Source: Abditibacterium sp.
GTDB taxonomy: Bacteria; Armatimonadota; Abditibacteriia; Abditibacteriales; Abditibacteriaceae
Length of the DNA stretch: 64,000 nt
NCBI GenBank assembly: GCA_030448265.1
Contig: JAUJNG010000008.1
Coordinates: 113,846 to 177,845, forward strand
Direction: 5' to 3'
A program made the position numbers and the translations under genes. Numbering within the stretch: the stretch's first letter is position 1; each line of letters starts with the position of its first letter. Below, one piece after another: positions 8,525-16,159 of this stretch. The notes under the pieces were generated by a model, which did not search any database, was not told where the DNA came from, and saw only the letters and a program-made list of their open reading frames with translations.

Positions 8525-9439
8525 TTAAGGTGCGACGGTCGCTTCTCCACCCGCCGCGACACCGAGCGGCGGCACAGGGGCAGGCAGTTGCGGCACAACC
8601 GGTGTTCCTGGCGTGGGCGCAATGCGGTTGGGCGTCGCAATCGCAGCCGGAGTGCTGGGCATAGCCGAAGTGCCTGGCATCGCGCCAGGAAGGGTTGGGG
8701 CCGTGGGTCGAGACCCAGCGGGAACCGGCTTGGGCGCGGCGGGCATCAAAGTGGACAATTCGGGGATGACTGGCGACATCACGAATCCGTTGGCGAGTTC
8801 TCTGAAAGCCTGTTGCGCCGCCGCGTGGATGCGCGCTTCCGGCGTTTTTCCGCCGGAGGGCCGCGAGATGACTTCCACCGTCTCGATGGGTTCGGGTTTG
8901 CCCTGTTCGTAAAGTCGGCCCGAAACGCGAAGCAGCACCGTCGGCGCGGTGGGCGTGCCGCCGGTAACCAACTCTTCCAACCGCACATCGGCGATCATCG
9001 GGGGCTGCTCGAAGGCGAGCTTGTCGACGATGGCACGCGCCGTTTCCAGAGTCGGCGTGGCCACAAACGGGGTTATATCGGTTTCGGCGAGGCGTTTTTC
9101 GACCAAGCCGCGCTGTAGGAGCGGGTTGAAGCGGTGAGGAATGGTCGGCGAAAACTTGCCGGTCGCGGACAGGGCCTGTTGCAGGTCGGACTCCACGAGC
9201 GGCGCGACGGCGCGCCCCAGTTCAGGATTGCCAACCCAGGTCGCGGAAGGAGTGACCGGCAAAACCAGCAAAACACGACGCCCAGGCCAGGCGGTGATCA
9301 GCCTGGGCGGCGCCACTTTAGGAGTTTTAGTTTTAGGCGCCGCGTGCGCGGAAGTGGCGAGAAGCGGTGCGGTCGCGCCAAAAGCCGCAACCCAGAACAG
9401 GGTCGCGGAGCGCGACGAAAAGCGAGGACGGAGATTCAT
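8525..9439 (-). CDS. Exported CsgG/TolB-like protein with Pro-rich tail
   Basis: 304 residues. There is a signal peptide (MNLRPRFSSRSATLFWVAAF, cleavage near AHAA-PK). Residues about 45-200 form an alpha/beta domain (RRVLLVLPVTPS, RAVAPLVESDLQQALSATGKFSP, ARAIVDKLAFEQPPMIADVRLEELV) reminiscent of the N-terminal domains of TolB and CsgG, which build a small-molecule-sensing or oligomeric periplasmic fold. The last ~80 residues are Pro/Ala/Thr repeats (PTAPTLPGAMPGTSAMPSTP) typical of a cell-wall-spanning linker. The start at 9439 has AAAGGAAA 8 nt upstream. It lies just downstream of a second CsgG-like gene and could be an operon partner. Function unknown. Confidence 0.55.
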   Translation of the reverse strand: MNLRPRFSSRSATLFWVAAFGATAPLLATSAHAAPKTKTPKVAPPRLITAWPGRRVLLVLPVTPSATWVGNPELGRAVAPLVESDLQQALSATGKFSPTIPHRFNPLLQRGLVEKRLAETDITPFVATPTLETARAIVDKLAFEQPPMIADVRLEELVTGGTPTAPTVLLRVSGRLYEQGKPEPIETVEVISRPSGGKTPEARIHAAAQQAFRELANGFVMSPVIPELSTLMPAAPKPVPAGSRPTAPTLPGAMPGTSAMPSTPAAIATPNRIAPTPGTPVVPQLPAPVPPLGVAAGGEATVAP

Positions 9440-9461
9440 GAAAATTTTCCTTTGACCCAGG

Positions 9462-10391
9462 TCAAAATCCTGTTCTGGATCTGTTCCTACGGCTCGACCC
9501 GAAGTTTCTTCTTGCTCTGGAATTGAGAATAGAGCTCTGATTGCCTGTGATACTGTAGATTTGGCGGATGCGGTCGCCGGTGCGGGCACCCACCGCGCCA
9601 CCCGACACCAGAGCGCCGGTGGATTGGTTGCTATCGACGGCAATGATGGCCAGTTCTCCAATCTTGCGCCGTTCGGTAACTCCCGTGGCTCGGTTGGGGA
9701 GATCGCGCAACACCGCGTAGCGCTGCCCGTTCACGACACCGTCGCGGGCGCCGATGGAAAGTTCGACATCTTCCCTGGTGGCGTTAAGGACGGAGCCTTC
9801 GCGCCGGTAGGGGGCTCTCAACTGGCGCGCGGCGACGAAAGCGACTTTGTTGATGGCTTCATCGGTCAAAAGCTCCCTGGCGGCCTCTATCGTCCTCTGA
9901 TCGGCGCTGGCTTCTGCCTGAGTGCCGTTGATGTAATCGCCGGTGGCGGCTTCGAGCTGTCGCAGATCGAGGCGAACCCGCGAAGCGCCGGTGGGAGTGG
10001 TGGCAACGCCCACGACTTGCCCCGTAAAGACGTATCTCGCGCCCAGCACCTGCGCCAGACGAACCTGGGTGACGACATCGAGCGGATCGCCCAGACCCGC
10101 CTGCTGGACAATCGCTTCCTCCACACGCTGGCGCGTCACGACTTCATAATTCCCCGACCGCTGCAACTCGACAGCGAAGGCATCGGCAGCTTTGCGGCCC
10201 AGGAGCGGGTCGAGAGTGGGCGCCACATCGAAGTCCACCACGACAACGGTTTCTCTGGTCGGCTGCGCCTGAGAGGGCACGACAAAAATCGCACTCAGCA
10301 AAGCCACAAACAGGGGTAATATCCACAGGCCGCGCGTGAAGCGGCACGGCAGGGCCAAACGGGTTGGAAGAGAAGGTGCAGACACAGACAT
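9462..10391 (-). CDS. Exported CsgG-family/TolB-like protein
   Basis: 309 residues. Signal peptide (GLWILPLFVALLSAIFVVPSQAQ). The domain ETVVVVDFDVAPTLDPLLGRKAADAFAVELQRSG, then YEVVTRQRVEEAIVQQAGL and LGARYVFTGQVVGV, follows the CsgG/LpoB/FlgO pattern: an Asp-Phe first strand, a helix, then the strand with YV-x-TG. CsgG proteins form outer-membrane pores or lipoprotein scaffolds; no lipobox Cys is present here, so it should be soluble in the periplasm. The tail is Arg/Ser-rich (RARRNFGSSRRNRSRTGF). The start at 10391 has AAAGG about 8 nt upstream. It is 22 nt upstream of the 8525-9439 gene, same strand. Confidence 0.65.
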   Translation of the reverse strand: MSVSAPSLPTRLALPCRFTRGLWILPLFVALLSAIFVVPSQAQPTRETVVVVDFDVAPTLDPLLGRKAADAFAVELQRSGNYEVVTRQRVEEAIVQQAGLGDPLDVVTQVRLAQVLGARYVFTGQVVGVATTPTGASRVRLDLRQLEAATGDYINGTQAEASADQRTIEAARELLTDEAINKVAFVAARQLRAPYRREGSVLNATREDVELSIGARDGVVNGQRYAVLRDLPNRATGVTERRKIGELAIIAVDSNQSTGALVSGGAVGARTGDRIRQIYSITGNQSSILNSRARRNFGSSRRNRSRTGF

Positions 10392-10578
10392 CAAGTCGCC
10401 TTTGGAGAGAGTGTTGGGACGGATTTTCGAAAAGTATGAGCCTTCGAAGTGAGACGAATTGTAGGGAACTCGCGCCTCCTTGTCAAGCGCATCCGCGTCG
10501 GGCGCGCCATCGCGCCGCCCCTGGCCGCGCGCGGCACCCATTTCGCCCCTCCTTCTTCCTGCTCCCCCAGCACTCCTT

Positions 10579-11424
10579 ATGACCCCAATTTTTTTCCACA
10601 AATGGCAGGGCGCCGGCAACGATTTCGTGATTCTCGACCTGATTTCCCGCCCGATGCCGCCCGATTTCAATTTCCCCGCCGCCGCGCTCGCGCTCTGCGA
10701 GCGTCGCCTGGGTGTTGGAGCCGACGGTTTGCTTTCTCTGGAACCTGCCAACAACGGCGTGGATTTTCAAATGCGGATGTGGAACCCCGACGGCAGCGAA
10801 GACACGATGTGCGGCAACGGTCTGCGCTGTGTCGCCGCGCTCGCCTGGGCGCAGAAACACGTCGTTAACCCGCGATTTCGGGTGCAAACCCGCGCCGGCA
10901 ACCGCGACATCGCCATTCTCGGCCCTCATTCCATCCGCGCCGCGATGGGAGAACCCCTTTTCGAGCCGTCGCAAGTCCCCATCGCCCTCCCGCAGCGCGG
11001 GGATGCCATCGACATCGAAATCCGCCTCTCAGATACGAGCCTGCGAGCCACAACGCTTTCCACCGGCTCGACTCACACCGTAGTTTTTCTGGAAAATCCG
11101 CTTTCCGACGCCGATTTCCAAAAATGGAGTCCGCTTTTGGAAAACCACCCGCTTTTTCCCCAACGCACTTCGGTGATGTGGGCCGTTGCCGAGGGCGCAG
11201 GTCGTTTCAAAATCCGCATCTGGGAGCGCGGCGCGGGCGAAACCCTCGCCTGCGGAACCGGCGCCTGCGCCGTCGCCGTCGCCGCGCAGGTGGGCGGTCG
11301 AAGCGCAGAAAAGGTCGCCGTCGAAAGTCGCGGCGGCGTTTTAGAAGTCGAGTGGAGGCGGGGCGAAGAGATTTTTCTCACCGGCCCCGCACACCCCGTT
11401 TTCGCGGGAGTGTGGAATTTTTGA
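10579..11424 (+). CDS. dapF: Diaminopimelate epimerase
   Basis: 281 residues, normal family length. It converts LL- to meso-diaminopimelate in lysine and peptidoglycan synthesis. Both catalytic cysteines are present: C78 in MCGNGLRC and C225 in LACGTGACA. The N-terminal FHKWQGAGNDFV and RLGVGADGLL motifs are typical. The start at 10579 gives the canonical N-terminus; an earlier in-frame start would add about 33 residues without homology. Transcribed divergently from the CsgG-like gene across about 190 bp that should hold both promoters. Confidence 0.95.
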   Translation: MTPIFFHKWQGAGNDFVILDLISRPMPPDFNFPAAALALCERRLGVGADGLLSLEPANNGVDFQMRMWNPDGSEDTMCGNGLRCVAALAWAQKHVVNPRFRVQTRAGNRDIAILGPHSIRAAMGEPLFEPSQVPIALPQRGDAIDIEIRLSDTSLRATTLSTGSTHTVVFLENPLSDADFQKWSPLLENHPLFPQRTSVMWAVAEGAGRFKIRIWERGAGETLACGTGACAVAVAAQVGGRSAEKVAVESRGGVLEVEWRRGEEIFLTGPAHPVFAGVWNF

Positions 11425-11488
11425 CCGCTTCCCACGCCCAGCGATTTTCTGATTTGCGTTAAGGGTGAGGGCAATGTTTTCGTCTCGC

Positions 11489-11566
11489 AAACACAGAGAC
11501 ACGGAGACACAGAGACATTGGAAATCTTCGTTGCAATTTCTCGGTGCCTTCGTGTCTCTGTGGTTC
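11489..11566. repeat. Inverted repeat, CACAGAGACAC family, copy 1
   Basis: Arms around AACACAGAGACACGGAGAC and its imperfect complement GTGCCTTCGTGTCTCTGTGG lie between the converging dapF and ABC ATPase genes. It may act as a bidirectional transcription stop. The family recurs at 19786, 23078, 26589, 35882, 38806 and 42673. Confidence 0.75.
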
Positions 11567-11575
11567 AAATTCTGG

Positions 11576-12355
11576 CTACGAAAATTTCCACAGCGATTGC
11601 GCCTGGGGCCGTCCCGAAATCGGGTGCGGCGCGACGCGAAGCGGCACTTCGTAAACCGCCGACAAATGCGCTTCGCTCATCACGATTTCGGGCGTCCCGC
11701 TCGCCACCACGCGCCCCTCTTTGCCAAGCAGAAGCATCGAATCGGCGATGCTCGCGGCGAGGTTGATGCCGTGCAAAACGCAAATCGTCGCCAATTGTCG
11801 CTCGCGGGTCAACTGGGCGATTAATTCCAAAATTTCGTGTTGAAAACGCACATCGAGCGCCGAAACCGGCTCATCGAGAAGCAGAACCGGCGCCTGGGTC
11901 GCAATCGCGCGGCACAGCAGAGCGCGCTGGCGCTCGCCGCCCGATAATTCGCCGAGTATTCGATTTCGCAAATCGGGCGCGACGAGCGAAATCGCGCTTT
12001 CGACGGCTTCTTTGTCCCTTTGGGAAGGCGCTCCATAAGCCCCCAGATGCGCGGTGCGGCCCAGCATCGCCATCTCTTCGAGCGAGATTTCGCCATCGTA
12101 TTGCGGCGATTGCGGCAACAGCGACACCAATCGCGCCCGCGCCACGCGCGCTGAGGGCAACGAATTTTCGCCGAAACGAAGATTCCCGCTCTGCGGCGCC
12201 ACAAGTCCCGCGACGGCGCGCAAAAGCGTGGATTTGCCGCTTCCGTTGGGGCCGATAATCGCCAGAATCTCGCCCGCCGCGACTTGGAGCGAAACGCCAT
12301 CCAAAACGCGGCGCGCGCCCAGATCGGCACTCAGATTTTCGATGCGAAGCGCCAT
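11576..12355 (-). CDS. FecE/BtuD-type ABC importer ATPase
   Basis: 259 residues. Walker A GPNGSGKST (about 36-44), Q-loop LLPQSPQ, signature LSGGERQRALL, Walker B VLLLDEP and H-loop VLHGIN are all intact. It matches the ATPases that power FecCD-type importers of siderophores, heme or cobalamin. The gene starts 2 nt after the stop of the permease, so the two are cotranscribed. No periplasmic binding protein is nearby, so the substrate cannot be read from the locus. Confidence 0.9.
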   Translation of the reverse strand: MALRIENLSADLGARRVLDGVSLQVAAGEILAIIGPNGSGKSTLLRAVAGLVAPQSGNLRFGENSLPSARVARARLVSLLPQSPQYDGEISLEEMAMLGRTAHLGAYGAPSQRDKEAVESAISLVAPDLRNRILGELSGGERQRALLCRAIATQAPVLLLDEPVSALDVRFQHEILELIAQLTRERQLATICVLHGINLAASIADSMLLLGKEGRVVASGTPEIVMSEAHLSAVYEVPLRVAPHPISGRPQAQSLWKFS

Positions 12356-12357
12356 TT

Positions 12358-13362
12358 TTATCCCTTGCGCGCCAGAAACAAAAAAAGCGGCACGCCCAGC
12401 AGCGCGGTCAAAATCCCCACCGGCACTTCGATGGGCGGAAACAAACCGCGCGCCAGAGCATCGCAGACGCAAAGCAGAATCGCGCCGCCAATGGCCGCGC
12501 CAGGAAATAAAACTCGCGCGTCGCGCCCGCCCAGCAAACGCACCCCGTGCGGCGCCAGAAGCCCGACGAAACCAATCAGTCCCGCCGCCGCGACGCTCGC
12601 GGCGCTCATCAAACTGGCGGCGAAGAGAATCTTGCGCTGCAACGCGGTGATTTCGACGCCCAGACTCGCCGCGTCTTCTTCGCCGGCGCGCAGCGCGTTC
12701 AAATCGCGCGCGCAACCCAGCAGAATCGCGCTTCCCCCCAAAAAAGCGAAAAGCAGAACCGCGTTTTGCGCCCACGAAGCGCGCGTCAGGCCGCCCAGCA
12801 GCCAGAAAGCGATCTGCTGCGCCAGATCGAGGCGCCCCGACAGCGCCACCACCAGGGACATCAGCGCCGACAAAAACGCCGACAGCGCCACGCCGCACAG
12901 CAGCAGTCGCGCCCGATCCTGGGAAAACGAGAGCGCATCACCGCGCCCTTTACCCAGCGCGAACACCACAGCCGAAGCCGCCAGAGCGCCGCCCAATGCC
13001 AGAAAAGCGCCCGCCTCGAAACCGTTCCAGCCTGGCAGTTGCAGCGCCGCCGCGACCGTCGCTCCCAGCGCGCCGCCCGCCGAAATCCCCAGCAAATACG
13101 GCTCGGCGAGCGGGTTGCGAAACAAACTTTGCAGTCCCGCACCCGAAACCGACAGGCTCGCGCCCACCAGAAGCGCCGCGACGGTGCGCGCGGGGCGCAA
13201 TTCGAGAAAAATTTGTCGTGCGGGGTCGCGCAAGTCGGGGTTTTGGCTCCACAAATCCAAAAACGAAACCGGAGCGCCCCAGGTGAGCGAAAGCAGCGTC
13301 GCACCGCCAAGTCCCAGAAAAAGCAGGGGCCACAGGAGCGCGGAGGCGCGGCGGGAAAGCAT
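12358..13362 (-). CDS. FecCD-family ABC permease (iron/heme/cobalamin type)
   Basis: 334 residues with about ten membrane helices. It carries the family signature GASLSVSGAGLQSLFRNPLAEPYLLGISAGGALGA in its N-terminal third, and GFVGLLAPHGVRLLGG near the end, the EAA-like coupling segment. The start at 13362 gives a standard FecCD N-terminus; earlier in-frame starts add a Cys/Asn-rich run with no likeness to the family. Forms one transporter with the adjacent ATPase. No cobalamin riboswitch or Fur-like operator could be seen upstream. Confidence 0.88.
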   Translation of the reverse strand: MLSRRASALLWPLLFLGLGGATLLSLTWGAPVSFLDLWSQNPDLRDPARQIFLELRPARTVAALLVGASLSVSGAGLQSLFRNPLAEPYLLGISAGGALGATVAAALQLPGWNGFEAGAFLALGGALAASAVVFALGKGRGDALSFSQDRARLLLCGVALSAFLSALMSLVVALSGRLDLAQQIAFWLLGGLTRASWAQNAVLLFAFLGGSAILLGCARDLNALRAGEEDAASLGVEITALQRKILFAASLMSAASVAAAGLIGFVGLLAPHGVRLLGGRDARVLFPGAAIGGAILLCVCDALARGLFPPIEVPVGILTALLGVPLFLFLARKG

Positions 13363-13551
13363 GCGGGACAATGGTTTAACGCAACACAGCGCACCAGGCG
13401 TGGCCCCAGCAACCGAGTTCGATGACATTTTTCGCGGCGTGAACGGCAATTTTGCGCGCAGGGGTAGCGTCGGCACGCAGTTTGAGACACACTGGCACAG
13501 GTTTTTGGGGTTGTGGTTTGCCACGATCCAAAATTTTCTGGAGACACAATC

Positions 13552-13881
13552 ATGAAAAACATTCGCTGGACACTTTTGGCGGCCCTCATTCTGGCCGCGC
13601 CGACCACTGTGCAGGCTCAAGACGCCTCGACCCCGCCCGCCGCCGAATCGGGCGCCCAATCGGGCGCCGAATCGGGCACGGTAACCAACGCCGAGGCCGA
13701 TACGACCACGACCACGACCACCACGACCTCCGGCATCGAAGCCGAAGGCACCACGACGCTGGACGAAACCACGCAGACCACCGAACTCGCCAACACGGGC
13801 GGCGCGCCGCTCGTGATGTCGCTGGGTGGAATGGCGATGGCGATGGGCGCGTTCTTCCTGCGCCGCCGCGTCAGCAACTAA
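13552..13881 (+). CDS. Sortase-substrate surface protein with LANTG sorting signal
   Basis: 109 residues. Signal peptide at 1-22 (IRWTLLAALILAAPTTVQAQ). The mature part is low complexity: Ala/Glu/Ser, then a run of nine Thr at about 51-59 and TTTLDETTQTT, which could be O-glycosylated. The C-terminus is a textbook cell-wall sorting signal: LANTG, a hydrophobic helix (APLVMSLGGMAMAMGAFF), then LRRRVSN. LAxTG is the motif used by class E sortases, and a sortase gene follows 72 bp downstream after a terminator. Inference: a dedicated substrate of that sortase. Confidence 0.75.
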   Translation: MKNIRWTLLAALILAAPTTVQAQDASTPPAAESGAQSGAESGTVTNAEADTTTTTTTTTSGIEAEGTTTLDETTQTTELANTGGAPLVMSLGGMAMAMGAFFLRRRVSN

Positions 13882-13896
13882 CTCAACCATTCAACG

Positions 13897-13944
13897 AAAA
13901 AGGCAAAAGTTGAGGGTCAAAAGCCCTTCAACTTTTGCCTTTTT
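13897..13944 (+). terminator. Intrinsic terminator between sortase substrate and sortase
   Basis: A 19-20 bp stem (AAAAAGGCAAAAGTTGAGGG against its complement with one bulged T) ends in a T run. It follows the substrate stop by 15 nt and ends about 10 nt before the sortase ATG, so sortase expression would need read-through or a promoter within the hairpin. Confidence 0.85.
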
Positions 13945-13953
13945 CTATTTCCC

Positions 13954-14634
13954 ATGCGCCGTTTCGTTCGCCCCCTGCTCAATCTCGCCATCCTCGCGGG
14001 CCTAATTTTAGCGGCCTGGCCCGTCGGCCAAACGCTTTACGGCGTGTGGAATCAGCGCGCTCTGGCGGTGCGCTTCGCTTCAGATTCCAGCAGAGGAGCG
14101 GAGGAGAAGAGGAGCGGAGGAGAAGGAAGCAACCAGGCGAAAACGGCGAAGAAGAGCAGGAAGGCGGAAGCTATCTCCTCCGCTCCTCGGCTCCTCCGCT
14201 CCTCCGCTGGCGCTGAAAAGCGCGCGGCGAAGCCGCCCTGGCGTTTGACCAGACTTTCGATTCCCGACATCAATCTCGAAACGTTCGTCGTGCAGGGCAT
14301 GGACGATGCTTCCTTGCGGCGCGGGCCAGGCCACGATCCCAATTCGTCGCTGCCTGGCGAAGGCAACTGCGTGGTGGCAGGGCATCGCAACGTTTACGGC
14401 TCGTTTTTTTATCGTCTGGATGAACTTTTGCCAGGCGCTCTCATCACTCTCGAAAACCGCGACGGCCGCTTCGATTACATCGTCGATGCGGTTTTCGTGA
14501 CGCCCGCGAGCAATTTGACGATTTTGCAGCCGCCGCCCGCCGGTGCGCCGCCGGTTCTCACCCTTATCACCTGCACCCTGCCCCATTCCAACAATCGCAT
14601 TATTTTACAGGCCAAGTTGAGTTCGGAACTTTGA
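13954..14634 (+). CDS. Class E-like sortase with in-frame palindrome insertion
   Basis: 226 residues. N-terminal membrane anchor (LLNLAILAGLILAAWPVGQTL), then a sortase fold: LSIPDINLETFVVQG, the catalytic His in VVAGHRN, the catalytic Cys in TLITCT and the catalytic Arg in SNNRIIL. This enzyme cleaves sorting signals between Thr and Gly and transfers the protein to an amine acceptor. Between the anchor and the catalytic domain, residues about 45-86 are encoded by an inverted repeat (14087-14210) read straight through in frame, giving a Ser/Arg/Glu/Lys-rich linker. No ribosome-binding site is visible before the ATG, because the preceding terminator's T-run ends there. Confidence 0.82.
   Translation: MRRFVRPLLNLAILAGLILAAWPVGQTLYGVWNQRALAVRFASDSSRGAEEKRSGGEGSNQAKTAKKSRKAEAISSAPRLLRSSAGAEKRAAKPPWRLTRLSIPDINLETFVVQGMDDASLRRGPGHDPNSSLPGEGNCVVAGHRNVYGSFFYRLDELLPGALITLENRDGRFDYIVDAVFVTPASNLTILQPPPAGAPPVLTLITCTLPHSNNRIILQAKLSSEL
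14087..14210. repeat. Inverted repeat inside the sortase coding sequence
   Basis: Arms CCAGCAGAGGAGCGGAGGAG (14087 onward) and its complement ending at 14210 (CTCCTCCGCTCCTCCGCTGG) share their sequence over about 37 bp with small differences. The element adds a whole number of codons without a stop and falls in the linker between membrane anchor and catalytic domain. Confidence 0.85.
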
Positions 14635-14657
14635 AGCGACCCAGTAGGGAACCAGTT

Positions 14658-14939
14658 ATGCAAAAAAAGATTTTGTGCCTCGTTGGGGCAAGTGTTGTGC
14701 CCTTCATTATAGAGTCTGTATACCTACTGTTCTTTCGTTGGGCTGAACCTTTCACAGGTATAGGAGATACCACATCCTTTTTTCTTAGTTTGGCTGCGGG
14801 ACTCGTGTTTGTTTTTTTCCTTCCAACCAAAGCGTTGGAACGTATCTTGTCCGCATTACTGTATGTTCCCACCGCTGGATTCATTCTGTTTTACTACTCA
14901 CTAATGGTCATTGGGCATAAGTATAATGTGTGGTTGTAA
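14658..14939 (+). CDS. AT-rich small membrane protein, unknown
   Basis: 93 residues with two to three hydrophobic segments (LCLVGASVVPFIIESVYLLFF; FFLSLAAGLVFVFFL; ILSALLYVPTAGFILFYYSLMVI). No family recognised. Base composition and codon use are clearly poorer in G and C than all neighbours, which suggests recent acquisition. The ATG at 14658 has GTAGGGA about 8 nt upstream. It lies 23 nt after the sortase stop and could be cotranscribed with it. Confidence 0.5.
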   Translation: MQKKILCLVGASVVPFIIESVYLLFFRWAEPFTGIGDTTSFFLSLAAGLVFVFFLPTKALERILSALLYVPTAGFILFYYSLMVIGHKYNVWL

Positions 14940-14997
14940 TAGGGCCTTCTGCTTCTTTGAGTAGTGGTTCAACGAAGGTGTTGACTTAGGCGCCGTC

Positions 14998-15984
14998 TCA
15001 AGCACGCCGCGCGAACGAGTGCCACACCAGAAATGGCGCCAGGAAAGCGAACGACACCGCCACAATCACCGCCGAAGCCGGAAAATCGCCCAGAAGGGAC
15101 AGCCACAACCCAATCGCGACGGCGCCCACGCCCAGAAGCGGCGCGAAAATGGCGGCGCGATTCCAGCGCGGCGCCAGCAAAAACGCGGTTGAGGCGGGCA
15201 CGATCAGCATTGTAGCGGTCAGCAACACGCCGACGGAGCGAATCGAGAGCGACACCGCGACGCCGATGGTGAGAAAAAGCAGAAAATCCCAGCGCGCCGC
15301 GTTGTAGCCGAGCGTCGAAGCCATGTCGCGGTCGAGCGAAACCAGCAGGAACTCCTTGCCGAAAAGCCAGTGAATCAGGCCAATCGCGGCGAAAACCAGC
15401 GCCATTTGCAGCGTTTCGGACGGATAAACGGCCAGCACGTCGCCGCGCAACAGGGTGAGCATATGGCTTTCGCCCTGCGCGCTCTTGGCGATGAGCAAAA
15501 TGCCCAGCGCCGTCGCCAGGGTGTAAAACACGCCGATGGAAGCGTCGGGCGGCACGCGGCGCGGCGCCCAGCGCCTCGAAAACAGCGTCACGCCCAAAAG
15601 CATGAAGGCCAGCGCGCCCCAGAGCGGCGCAAAGCCCAGCAAAAGCCCCAGCGCGATGCCCGCCGAACTAATTTCGGCCAGAGCGACGCCGATAAACACC
15701 ATGCGCCGCGCCACCACGAACAAACCGAGATAAGAACACAGCGCCGCCACGACGACGCCCGCGTAAAGCGCCTGCCACAAAAAGGCGTTGGGATCGGACA
15801 CCACATCGGAAGCGAGCGGTTCGGCGTCGTGATGCGGATGCTCGGCGCGCTCTGGCGGCACTGGCGAGGGAAGCGTCGGCACGACGGGGTCGTCGAGCGG
15901 CAGATCCTCGATGTTTTGCGCGAAAATCGGCGCGCAGAGCAGCAGGAAAAGGCTGAAAAGGGAGAACCAACGGCGAAAATTCAT
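14998..15984 (-). CDS. znuB: Zinc/manganese ABC permease (ZnuB family) with exported His-rich extension
   Basis: 328 residues. The core is an ABC-3 permease with about eight helices (ALYAGVVVAALCSYLGLFVVA; RMVFIGVALAEISSAGIALG; GDVLAVYPSE; SIRSVGVLLTATMLIVPAST). Unusually, it begins with a signal-peptide-like segment (WFSLFSLFLLLCAPIFAQ) followed by a ~45-residue acidic and His-containing stretch (ERAEHPHHDAEPLASD) before helix one, which would sit in the periplasm. It lies downstream of the ATPase gene, separated by a palindrome, in a block of zinc-related genes. Confidence 0.85.
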   Translation of the reverse strand: MNFRRWFSLFSLFLLLCAPIFAQNIEDLPLDDPVVPTLPSPVPPERAEHPHHDAEPLASDVVSDPNAFLWQALYAGVVVAALCSYLGLFVVARRMVFIGVALAEISSAGIALGLLLGFAPLWGALAFMLLGVTLFSRRWAPRRVPPDASIGVFYTLATALGILLIAKSAQGESHMLTLLRGDVLAVYPSETLQMALVFAAIGLIHWLFGKEFLLVSLDRDMASTLGYNAARWDFLLFLTIGVAVSLSIRSVGVLLTATMLIVPASTAFLLAPRWNRAAIFAPLLGVGAVAIGLWLSLLGDFPASAVIVAVSFAFLAPFLVWHSFARRA

Positions 15985-16008
15985 AAAAAGAACGCATTGA
16001 GCGCATCT

Positions 16009-16143
16009 GACCGGTTCCCTCTCCGCTTGCGGGGAGGGTTAGGGAGGGGTCAACGGTTGAAGTGGCGGTTTTTCTTTATCGGGCAGAGACTTTTTCGCGT
16101 TGACCCCTCCCTAACCTCCCCGCAAGCGGAGAGGGAACCGGTC
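16009..16143. repeat. 46-bp inverted repeat (CTCCCC-AAG-GGAGAGGG family, copy 2)
   Basis: Arms 16009-16055 and 16098-16143 are reverse complements apart from one extra G. It lies between the ATPase and permease genes of one transporter, inside what should be a single transcript. Confidence 0.9.
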
Positions 16144-16159
16144 AACTCTCGCCTCGATT

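Noticed and set aside
13487..13512. Sigma-54 promoter before the LANTG gene
   Set aside because: TGGCAC is present, but the -12 element reads TTTGG instead of TTGCA at the right spacing; too weak.
13363..13551. Cobalamin riboswitch upstream of the FecCD genes
   Set aside because: The conserved GCCACTG and B12-box segments could not be found on the minus strand.
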